A stretch of 52,474 nucleotides of DNA from Acidobacteriota bacterium (GTDB taxonomy: Bacteria > Acidobacteriota > Thermoanaerobaculia > Thermoanaerobaculales > Thermoanaerobaculaceae), in assembly GCA_003158745.1 (NCBI GenBank), contig PMLC01000022.1, positions 1 to 52,474 of the forward strand, given 5' to 3'. Of this stretch, positions 27,521 to 36,714 are shown piece by piece. Both the position numbers and the translations under genes were made by a program. The notes beneath the pieces are model-generated. The model saw only the letters and a list, made by a program, of their open reading frames with translations, made no database searches and had not been told where the DNA came from. Position 1 is the first letter of the stretch. Every line of letters starts with the position of its first letter.

Positions 27521-27633
27521 CGGCAGACGCGTCCTTCCTCTCCCTTCTAACCTCTTCCCTCCTGGTTCTTGTTGCCGAGCCTACCAACCGCTCCGCCAGA
27601 CCGTGTCGCACAGTAGCTCGAGGGCCCGGGCGG

Positions 27634-27639
27634 TATACT
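27634..27639 (+). promoter_or_regulatory. Putative -10 box upstream of the mutase gene
   Basis: TATACT, 5 of 6 to the -10 consensus, 30 bases before the ATG at 27669. No convincing -35 box is seen at 16-18 bases. The rest of the 270-base gap (27399-27668) holds the inverted heptamer arrays and no gene. Confidence 0.35.
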
Positions 27640-27668
27640 TCGGCGGCTTGGCGGTCGGAGGGCCTGTC

Positions 27669-29293
<1,625 letters not shown>

Positions 29294-29297
<4 letters not shown>

Positions 29298-30988
29298 GTG
29301 ACACTGTGAAGACGGTGGTCCGTGGTCCCTGGTCCGTGATCCGTCATCTGGCAATTGCGGCAGCGCTGGTACTCCTCGGCGGTCCGGTCTGGGGACAGGT
29401 GCACACGACCCTCACGGTGCTTTTCACGTCAGACATGCACGCCCACGTCCTGCCCTTCGATGACCTGCGCGACCGACCAGCCCAGGGTTCGGTGGCCCAG
29501 GTCGCTTCGCTCGTCGCACGGCTGCGCAAAACCAACCCGGTGTCGGTGGTGCTCGACGGCGGCGACGCCATCCAGGGCACGCCGCTGGAGTACTACGCCA
29601 TCGCGGCCAAGGGGGCTCCGGGCGAGGATCCAACGATCGAGGCCATGAACCGGGTGGGGTACGACGCGGCGGTGCTCGGCAACCACGAATTCAACTTCGG
29701 TCTCGACGTCCTTCGCCGCTCGCTCGCGCAGTCGAAGTTCACCTGGCTCGCCGCCAACCTGTCCGGCGCCACGGCGGCAGGTCTCCCGGTTCGCGACGAG
29801 CTGATCCTGGAGCGGGGCGGCATCAGGATCGCGGTTCTCGGTCTGACCAACCCCAACGTCCCGCACTGGGACCCTCCGTCGCACTGGCCCGGCCTCACAT
29901 TCAAGGACCCGGTTGCGGTGGCGGCCGCTTGCGTGCCCGGCCTCCGCGAGCGTGCCGACGTGGTCATCGTCGTGGTCCACAGCGGATTCGAGAAAGACCT
30001 CGACACCGGAGCGCCCGACGGCACGGACGACGAGAATTATGCGTACCGCCTGGCACAGCTTCCCGGCATCGACCTTCTGCTCACCGGGCACACGCACCGA
30101 AACATCCCGCCTCGAGCCTTCGGCAAGACGGTGGTGGCCCAACCAGGCCGCTGGGCGGAGTTTGTCACGCGCGTGGACCTCGACCTCGTGCAAGAGGGCG
30201 GCTTCTGGAAGGTGACGAGCTGGCACGGCGAGAACATGCCGACGGTCGCAGAGCCTGCCGATCCGGGCGTGGTGATGGCTGTGGCCCCCGAGGAGGCGAG
30301 GGTGAAGGCCGAGCTGGCCCGTCCCCTCGGCGAGCTGACGGCTCCGCTGAAGGTCGCGGCGCTGCCGATCGGGGACGACCCGAGTGTGGACCTCATCCAC
30401 GCAGTACAGCTCGAGGCGACTGGAGCCCAACTCTCTCTTGCCGCGCCTCTCGGCGGGCGCATCGAGTTCCCGGCGGGGCCGGTTACGCCTCGTTTCGCCT
30501 ACGCGCTGTACCCGTACCCGAACACCCTACTCGTGGTGCGCTTGACCGGGAGCCAGCTCAAGGACGTCCTCGAACACGCGGTTCGCGGCTGGACCGGCGT
30601 CGAGTGCGCCGGGAGCGGTTGTACGCTCCAGCGCGACCCCGGCATGCCGCCCTACGACTTCGACACGCTCGAGGGTGCCACCTACTTGGTCGATCCCACC
30701 GCGCCGGCGGGCCACCGGATCCGCGGACTGCGCGTCGGCGGCGCAGCGGTCCGCCCGGAGGACGTCTTCACGGTCGCGGTCAACTCATACCGAGCCGCGG
30801 GCGGCGGCGGATTCCCGCACCTGGCGGATGCGCCCCGTGTCAAGGAAATCGATCGGCCCGTGGCCGACCTCATCGGCGAGTACATCGCCCGTCACGGAAA
30901 GGTGACGCCCGCTGCCGACGACAACTGGGCTTTCACCATTCCGCTGCGAGATGCCCCGGCTCGAACGCCTTCAGCCCCGCCCAGGTGA
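29294..30988 (+). CDS. Secreted 5'-nucleotidase / UDP-sugar hydrolase family metallophosphatase
   Basis: 564 aa. Signal peptide at about residues 18-36 ([17 protein letters not shown]). The calcineurin-like domain has metal motifs [34 protein letters not shown] and GHTH; the C-terminal 5'-nucleotidase domain has [14 protein letters not shown]. It releases phosphate from nucleotides outside the cytoplasm, which fits the phosphate genes downstream. ATG 29294 overlaps the mutase stop, but the first codons run through a period-7 repeat (29317-29351). GTG 29336, giving a compact signal peptide, is a possible alternative start. Confidence 0.9.
29317..29351. repeat. Heptamer array, word GGTCCGT (about 5 units), overlapping a coding start
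   Basis: Units GGTCCGT, GGTCCCT, GGTCCGT, GATCCGT, CATCTGG. This is the only array of the set that falls in a predicted coding region, at codons 8-20 of the 5'-nucleotidase, just before its signal-peptide core. Confidence 0.65.
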
Positions 30989-31142
30989 GGCAGAAGGCAG
31001 TCCTCGACGGCACAAGGAAACGCTCGCCGGAGTCGGGGCGAGGGACCCCATGTTGGCGGCAAGGAGTGCCGAGCTCGCGGCGACGAGTGCTGCGCCTACC
31101 GGATGAGCTGGAACCGAGGCTCGACCCCTGGGGGAATCGCCT

Positions 31143-31453
31143 GACATGGGTATCCGCTTCGCTCAGGTGAGCACTCATGAGGAGCCCAATATGAGAATGG
31201 ACTGTACCTGTCGCGCATGAGATGAGAGGTTCCTTGTCGCGTGCTACAGAACGCCGACCGGAAACCACCCCTACGAGAACCTCAACGCCCCTGGTCCCAT
31301 CATTGCCACCGTCGCAGCCTGCGCCCATGACAAACTTCTGCAAGCAGTTACCGGTGTTTCGTTCGCCTCCATGGCCTGACCTGAACGGGCACCCCTTTGC
31401 CGAAGCACTAGAACTTCTCCTGAGACAACCTGAGTCAAGGGGATACCCATGTC
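31143..31453. mobile_element. MITE-like or IS-remnant element with 26-bp imperfect terminal inverted repeats
   Basis: GACATGGGTATCC at 31143-31155 is repeated as its exact reverse complement at 31441-31453. The match continues inward, giving 23 identities over 26 positions (second block CTCAGGT on both arms). The element is flanked by GCCT on both sides (31139-31142 and 31454-31457), within a longer shared CGCCTGA, consistent with a 4-base target duplication. The interior has no recognisable transposase or other gene. It fills most of the 493-base gap between the 5'-nucleotidase and the phosphodiesterase. The remaining 31000-31140 holds nothing I can name. Confidence 0.65.
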
Positions 31454-31481
31454 GCCTGATAGCGCTCGAACATTGCGAACC

Positions 31482-33386
31482 TCACGGCGTCCAGGAGTGT
31501 GCCTGCCGGGGCGGCTGCACTCCCGCAAGCGTGGAAACGAACGAAGCAACCTCGGTGAGCGACTCCTCGCGCACGTGTCGGTGGGGGACGCCGGCGCCGC
31601 GAGCGAGCCAGATCGCAGCCACTTCGCGGTGGGAGTTGAGGTAGCCGTGCTGACCGCAGATCTCCGCAGGAACGTGCCAGCTCGTATCCGGGGCTGCAAC
31701 CCCAGCCGCTGCTGCAAAGCCTGGCCGCAGGAACACCACGAGATCACCCGCGTTGGGCGACTCGAGCCCGACCTGCGAGAGCTCCCCTCGGCGGAACATC
31801 GCCTCCACAACGTTCTCCCCTTCGACCTGGGCTTGCGCGAGCGCTACGGCCGCGGCCTGAACGACTGCGTCCTTGTCGGCAGCCTCGACGACTCCGCCGG
31901 GTTCGCGGCCCTTGAGGTTCACGTAGAGGTGGGCGCAGCCGCCGCTCGTGCAGGCCACGATCTTCGACGACGGCGCGACACGCCACCTGTTCTCGACTTT
32001 CTCCGCCGAGGTGAGGCCGGCGCGCACGAGGAGTTGGTTGACGTGGACATCCTCCCAGACCGGAGCCATGCCGTGGTCGGAGACCACGACGACGGCGTCG
32101 TGCGCGAGGTCGAGCGTACGTACCAGTTCGCCGACCGCCCGGTCGCCGACCCGGAACGCCTCGGTGACAATCTCCCGGGCCTCGCTGGCGCGGGCCGGAG
32201 AGTAGGCGCGGTGTCGCGGATCCGTGAGCAAGAACGCGTGCTCCACCTCGTCCGGGATCGGCTGGTAGAGCATCAGGAGGTCGAACCTCTCCCGCGCGAT
32301 GGCTGTCCTCGCACATGCGTTGAAGAACTCGGAGAAGCGCCGCACCTGTGCCCCCATGTCGGCGGTGGTAATTCCTTCCTCCCCGGTGTCGTGCCGTTCG
32401 ACCGCGCGGTCGTCGGGCGGACCCGGCCAGAAGCCGGCCGTTTGCTCCAGCGCCTCGCGGAACTCCCGAGGGTACGCTTCGGTGGAATAGAACCCGCCAC
32501 GGTAGATCGTGACGTGCGATAGGTCGGCGGCGAGCCCTTGGAGGAGGCACCACGCCCCAACGTTCCTTGTGCCGCCGTCCGGGTGCGGGGCGTGGAGCAG
32601 GAGCGGAAACCACTCGCCCACGCGGACCCGGGCGAGCGTGCCGTTCGATATGTCGGCGCCATCGTCTACGACGACGGTGTCGTAATCGATCTTTCCGTCG
32701 TCCGTTGAGTCGAGCGCGGTCAGGGTGAAGCTCACGCTCTGGGGGAGCCCCGGCCCAGTGAGATCAACTGTGAACTCAGCCCGCCGCGCGGGCGAGTAGC
32801 TCACCAAGCCGGACGCGAGTTTCACGGCTGTGAACCGCGCGCCGTCGAAATCGAGCACCCGTGGCCGGGCGGCCGGAGTGTTCACGTAGACCATTCCGAA
32901 GTCGGCCGTGCGAGAAGTGGTCGTGTTGTCGCACCCGGGAAACGTCAGTACGCCGACGCGCTTGCCCTGTCGGCGGAACGCATCCCAGAGCGACTCCGCG
33001 CCCCACGGGGCGTCGAATCCGGACACGGCCTGCAGGATCGGCGTACCCGGACGGTGGAAGATGTTCGACACGATGTCGGTGACGGTCGGGAACGCGCCGC
33101 TGGCGATGGAGGTGTGGCTCACCGCAGTCAGGGTCGGGTTGGCCGGGATTGCACGCTCGACCACGTAGCCGCCCTCGAAGGCGGCAACCCCATCGGGATC
33201 GGTGTAGACCCCGTTCCTGAGGTTCTCCGCGTGACGTTCTGCGGCAAAGCCGTCGAGAGAGAGAAGCACGACGCGCTGGGCCCCCGACGGCGCAGCAGCC
33301 TGGGGAGAGGGCTTGGCGCTTTCGGTAGCGGCGCAGGCGACGATAAGGAACACAGTCGAAGCGGACAAGAGGTTGCGGTATCGCAT
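31482..33386 (-). CDS. Lipoprotein of the alkaline phosphatase superfamily (type I phosphodiesterase/nucleotide pyrophosphatase)
   Basis: 634 aa. An N-terminal lipoprotein signal with lipobox IVAC (Cys18) sends it to the membrane surface. Metal and catalytic residues of the NPP branch are visible: Asp45 in LLSLDGF, nucleophile Thr92 in SHTSIASG, then VVSDHGM and CGQHGYLNSH. It probably cleaves phosphodiester or pyrophosphate bonds of extracellular nucleotides or lipids. It is divergent from pstS across a gap with a Pho-box-like repeat, so it may be induced by phosphate shortage. Its 3' end lies 29 bases from the inverted-repeat element. Confidence 0.88.
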   Translation of the reverse strand: MRYRNLLSASTVFLIVACAATESAKPSPQAAAPSGAQRVVLLSLDGFAAERHAENLRNGVYTDPDGVAAFEGGYVVERAIPANPTLTAVSHTSIASGAFPTVTDIVSNIFHRPGTPILQAVSGFDAPWGAESLWDAFRRQGKRVGVLTFPGCDNTTTSRTADFGMVYVNTPAARPRVLDFDGARFTAVKLASGLVSYSPARRAEFTVDLTGPGLPQSVSFTLTALDSTDDGKIDYDTVVVDDGADISNGTLARVRVGEWFPLLLHAPHPDGGTRNVGAWCLLQGLAADLSHVTIYRGGFYSTEAYPREFREALEQTAGFWPGPPDDRAVERHDTGEEGITTADMGAQVRRFSEFFNACARTAIARERFDLLMLYQPIPDEVEHAFLLTDPRHRAYSPARASEAREIVTEAFRVGDRAVGELVRTLDLAHDAVVVVSDHGMAPVWEDVHVNQLLVRAGLTSAEKVENRWRVAPSSKIVACTSGGCAHLYVNLKGREPGGVVEAADKDAVVQAAAVALAQAQVEGENVVEAMFRRGELSQVGLESPNAGDLVVFLRPGFAAAAGVAAPDTSWHVPAEICGQHGYLNSHREVAAIWLARGAGVPHRHVREESLTEVASFVSTLAGVQPPRQAHSWTP

Positions 33387-33445
33387 AGCAGGAGTGTAGC
33401 GAAAACCAAGGGTAACCGTTGTGCCCGCAGGGTCGTGCTTGACCT

Positions 33446-33464
33446 CTTCACGCTTTCTTCACAG
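33446..33464. promoter_or_regulatory. Pho-box-like direct repeat between the phosphodiesterase and pstS
   Basis: CTTCAC occurs at 33446-33451 and 33457-33462, an 11-base period (TTCACGC-TTTC-TTCACAG, 7+4+7). Direct repeats of this spacing are the general form of PhoB/PhoP operators. A weak -10 candidate TCGAAT follows at 33478. The phoB-phoR genes lie 7 kb downstream in the same locus. Confidence 0.5.
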
Positions 33465-33509
33465 GCTAATCCGACACTCGAATGGGGGTGCTCCCCCGAG
33501 GAGGACGAG

Positions 33510-34481
33510 ATGAGGCGCAGTCGGTTCTGCTCTCTGGTTGGTGTTGTGATGCTGGTGACTGCGGCCGCGGGTGCCCAGACGGTCCAGGTTGACCAGGCGG
33601 TCAAGGGTTTCGAACGCGGGCCGGCGGTATCAGGCAACCTGAATTCGGTCGGTTCGGACACCATGAACAACCTCATGACGTACTGGGGTGAGGCGTTTGC
33701 GAAGGCATACCCGACGGTTCGCATCCAGGTGGAGGGCAAGGGCTCCTCGACCGCTCCGCCCGCGCTCATTGCGGGGACGTCTCAATTTGGCCCGATGTCG
33801 CGGGCGATGACGCCCGCGGAGGTTGATGCGGTCGAGAAGAAGTACGGCTTCCCGCCGACTCAGATCCGCACCGCTCTCGACACCATCGGCGTCTACGTCA
33901 ACAAGGACAACCCGCTCGCATCGATCTCAGTCCCTGAGCTCGACGCCGTCTTCTCGAAGACGCGCAAGGCCGGCTACCCCACCGACATCACCACCTGGGG
34001 CCAACTCGGTCTCAAGGGTGAGTGGGCCAACAAGCCGATCTCGGTGTTCGGCCGCAATTCGGCGTCCGGCACGTACGGGTTCTTCAAGGAGCACACCCTC
34101 GCGAAGGGCGACTACAAGGACACCGTAAAGGAGCAGCCCGGCTCCGCCTCCGTCGTCCAGGGTGTGAGCGAGGACCTGTATTCGATCGGATACTCCGGCA
34201 TCGGGTACCGGACCTCGGGCGTGCGTGCGCTCCCTCTCTCACCGAAAGCAGGCGCGCCGTCCGTGGAGCCGAACTACGCGAACGCACTCTCCAAGGCTTA
34301 CCCGCTGTCGAGGTACCTGTTCATCTACGTGGTGCGCGACCCGCGCCGCCCGATGGACGCCCTCACAAAGGAGTTCCTGAAGTTCGTCCTGTCGCGTGAA
34401 GGCCAGGAGATCGTCGTCAAGGACGGTTTCCTCCCCCTGCCGGCTAAGGTTGTCGAAGAAGAGCTGGCGAAATTGCAGTAG
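33510..34481 (+). CDS. pstS: Phosphate ABC transporter substrate-binding protein PstS
   Basis: 323 aa with signal peptide (MRRSRFCSLVGVVMLVTAAA, cleavage near AGA-QT). Phosphate-binding loops GSDTMNNL, GKGSSTAPPAL and GRNSASGTYGFF are clear. ATG 33510 is chosen because GAGGAGG lies 5-6 bases upstream and the signal peptide begins there; the frame is open far upstream but antisense to the phosphodiesterase. A small GGGGG-TGCT-CCCCC hairpin (33484-33497) precedes the ribosome-binding site. First gene of the pst operon, separated from pstC by a strong hairpin. Confidence 0.95.
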   Translation: MRRSRFCSLVGVVMLVTAAAGAQTVQVDQAVKGFERGPAVSGNLNSVGSDTMNNLMTYWGEAFAKAYPTVRIQVEGKGSSTAPPALIAGTSQFGPMSRAMTPAEVDAVEKKYGFPPTQIRTALDTIGVYVNKDNPLASISVPELDAVFSKTRKAGYPTDITTWGQLGLKGEWANKPISVFGRNSASGTYGFFKEHTLAKGDYKDTVKEQPGSASVVQGVSEDLYSIGYSGIGYRTSGVRALPLSPKAGAPSVEPNYANALSKAYPLSRYLFIYVVRDPRRPMDALTKEFLKFVLSREGQEIVVKDGFLPLPAKVVEEELAKLQ

Positions 34482-34497
34482 AGCCGGGATAGAGAGG

Positions 34498-34535
34498 AAC
34501 CCGGAACGGTTGACCCCGTTCCGGGTTACCCTTTT
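34498..34535 (+). terminator. Terminator/attenuator hairpin between pstS and pstC
   Basis: Perfect 12-bp stem AACCCGGAACGG (34498-34509) with CCGTTCCGGGTT (34516-34527), a 6-base loop, then ACCCTTTT. The U-run is short (4), so partial termination is likely. This would leave more pstS than pstCAB transcript, matching the high need for the binding protein, or would stabilise the pstS 3' end. Confidence 0.7.
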
Positions 34536-34557
34536 CCCAGCCACACTCCGGAATGCG

Positions 34558-36714
34558 ATGAGCCCACTTGCCGCTTCCCGTTTGCGCCGTAGCCGCGCGG
34601 TCGACCGCCTGGTCGCGGCGATCATCACCGTCGGCGGCTCCTCCGTGCTCCTGGCCGTCGCGTTCCTGATGGTCTTCCTTGTGGCGCAGTGCCTGCCCAT
34701 GCTGGGTACCGGCTCCTTGAAGCGTACGGCTCCGGTGTCCGATGGGCCAAACCCCGTCGCTGCTCTCGAAGACGAGTACCGGAGCAGCGTTACCGTGGTA
34801 GGGGAGGACGGCGCCATGGATGTGGTGCCGCGCTCCGGCCCACCTCGGGTGGTACGCCTCGACGGCGTGCAGCCTCCCGTGAGGCAGGGCCGCACCGACG
34901 TTGCCGGAACGCTCCTGGCGCTCGAGGACGCTTCCGGTGCGATCGGGGTGTGGGCTTTCGCGGCCGAGGTCAAGTGGCACGGCGAGGCGCGAGTGATCGA
35001 GCCTTCCCTTCGGAAGATCGCGACCAAGCCGGGCCATGGTGGTGCACCGATTCTCGCGGTTTCCGGCGACCTCAGCAGCCCTACCGTTCTGGTTGCGAGT
35101 TCGAAGGGGGCTGTGCTGCTTACGGGCACGGACGATGCGGCCGCGTCGGTCGAGCTGGCACTCGCCTCGCCGCCAAGGGTCGGGGCGCTCGCCACGGACG
35201 GCAGCCAGCTGTGGCTTGCCTCTGCCCGACAGCTCGCCTGGTTCTCCGTTGCCGGTCAGTCAGATCAGCTTCTCACACCGCAGGCTACCGTACCCCTCGC
35301 GGCTGCGCCTACCGCTGCTGCAATGGTCGTGGGCGACTTCACTCTTCTCTTAGGAGACGAAACCGGGAACGTCAACGCCTGGCAGGCGGTCACCGGGGCC
35401 GTGGCGGGAAGCAAGGTGCTTGACCGGGCCGGCACGTTTGCAGGCAAGGGAGCGGTGCGTGCGCTCACTGTTTCGCAGCGTGACAAGGCCTTTCTCGTCC
35501 AACGTACAAGCGGTACCTCCATCGCGTATCTGACGAGCCGCCGGATTTTGCTGTCGGTTCCGGAGTTTCCCGCCGACTCAACCATTGCCGGTTTCTCGCC
35601 CCACCGCGACGGTCTATTCGCGGTGACGCGCGCCGGGGTCGTCCACCGCTGGGGGCTCGATCTGGCCTACCCGGAAGCCACGGCGGAGACGCTCTTTCTT
35701 CCGACTCGATACGAAGGCTTCACCAAACCCGAGCTTGCGTGGCAATCGACCGGTGGCAGCGAGTCGTTCGAGCCGAAGCTGTCGTTAATCCCGCTCCTCG
35801 TCGGCACACTCAAGGGTGCTCTTTTCGCCTTGCTGTTCTCGGCACCGTGTGCGCTCGCCGCTGCGCTTTTCGTCAGCCAGTTCGCCCCGGCCACCCTCCG
35901 CAAGGTCGCCAAGCCGGTCATCGAATTGATGGCGGCGGTCCCCTCGGTGGTGGTTGGTTTCCTGGGGGCGCTGTTCTTTGCGCCGCTGCTCCAGCGGCAC
36001 ATCGTCGGGATCCTCGCCTTGCTCATCCTTCTGCCGGTTTCCGTCGTGCTGGCGGCGGCCCTGTGGCAGGGGGCTCCTGCGCTGTGGCGGCGTCGAATGA
36101 CGCCTGCCAGAGAGCTTTCGCTCGTTTCCGTCCTGCTGGTGGCGGTGTCCATCCTAGTTTTCGCGGCCGAGAAGGGGATCGAGCGCGTTCTCTTTGCGGG
36201 CGACCTCAAGGGATGGCTGCTGGCCGCGGCCGGAATCACCTATGACCAGCGGAATGCCCTGGTGGTCGGATTCGCTCTCGGCTTTGCCGTCATCCCGATC
36301 ATCTTCACGCTTGCCGAGGACGCATTCTCCAACGTGCCCCCATCACTTATTTCGGCGTCGTTGGCCCTTGGCGCCTCGCGCTGGCAGGCCGCGAGGACGG
36401 TAGCGATCCCGGCCGCGTCGCCAGGCCTCTTCGCGGCGGTGATGAACGGCCTGGGCCGTGCCGTGGGCGAGACAATGATCGTCCTGATGGCCACAGGTAA
36501 CACCCCGATCCTCTCCTTCTCGCCGTTCAACGGGATGCGGACGATGTCGGCGTGTATCGCCGTGGAGTTGCCGGAAGCGCCCTACGGCGGGACGCTCTAT
36601 AGGGTGTTGATCCTGACCGCGCTGCTGCTGTTCGCCATGACGTTCGTCACCAACACGGCAGCGGTGATGGTCTCGAACCGTCTCCGGAGGCGGTTCGGGA
36701 GGCTCGCGGCATGA
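34558..36714 (+). CDS. pstC: Phosphate ABC transporter permease PstC with large extracytoplasmic insert
   Basis: 718 aa, about twice the classic PstC size. One N-terminal membrane helix (about residues 20-45) is followed by about 360 residues of soluble beta-rich sequence with repeat-like blades (LLALEDASGAIGVWAF, LLLGDETGNVNAW, a WD40/propeller style). The standard permease domain comes after about residue 405, with the EAA-type loop SASLALGASRWQAARTVAIP. Long PstC forms of this kind also occur in pseudomonads. ATG 34558 is the first plausible start after the hairpin. It overlaps pstA by 4 bases. Confidence 0.92.
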   Translation: MSPLAASRLRRSRAVDRLVAAIITVGGSSVLLAVAFLMVFLVAQCLPMLGTGSLKRTAPVSDGPNPVAALEDEYRSSVTVVGEDGAMDVVPRSGPPRVVRLDGVQPPVRQGRTDVAGTLLALEDASGAIGVWAFAAEVKWHGEARVIEPSLRKIATKPGHGGAPILAVSGDLSSPTVLVASSKGAVLLTGTDDAAASVELALASPPRVGALATDGSQLWLASARQLAWFSVAGQSDQLLTPQATVPLAAAPTAAAMVVGDFTLLLGDETGNVNAWQAVTGAVAGSKVLDRAGTFAGKGAVRALTVSQRDKAFLVQRTSGTSIAYLTSRRILLSVPEFPADSTIAGFSPHRDGLFAVTRAGVVHRWGLDLAYPEATAETLFLPTRYEGFTKPELAWQSTGGSESFEPKLSLIPLLVGTLKGALFALLFSAPCALAAALFVSQFAPATLRKVAKPVIELMAAVPSVVVGFLGALFFAPLLQRHIVGILALLILLPVSVVLAAALWQGAPALWRRRMTPARELSLVSVLLVAVSILVFAAEKGIERVLFAGDLKGWLLAAAGITYDQRNALVVGFALGFAVIPIIFTLAEDAFSNVPPSLISASLALGASRWQAARTVAIPAASPGLFAAVMNGLGRAVGETMIVLMATGNTPILSFSPFNGMRTMSACIAVELPEAPYGGTLYRVLILTALLLFAMTFVTNTAAVMVSNRLRRRFGRLAA

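Noticed and set aside
31222-31644. Plus-strand open frame of 140 codons overlapping the inverted-repeat element
   Set aside because: Low-complexity composition, no ribosome-binding site, no family resemblance, and it runs into the antisense of the phosphodiesterase.
31449-32522. Plus-strand open frame of 357 codons opposite the phosphodiesterase
   Set aside because: Shadow of a gene with clear catalytic motifs on the other strand.
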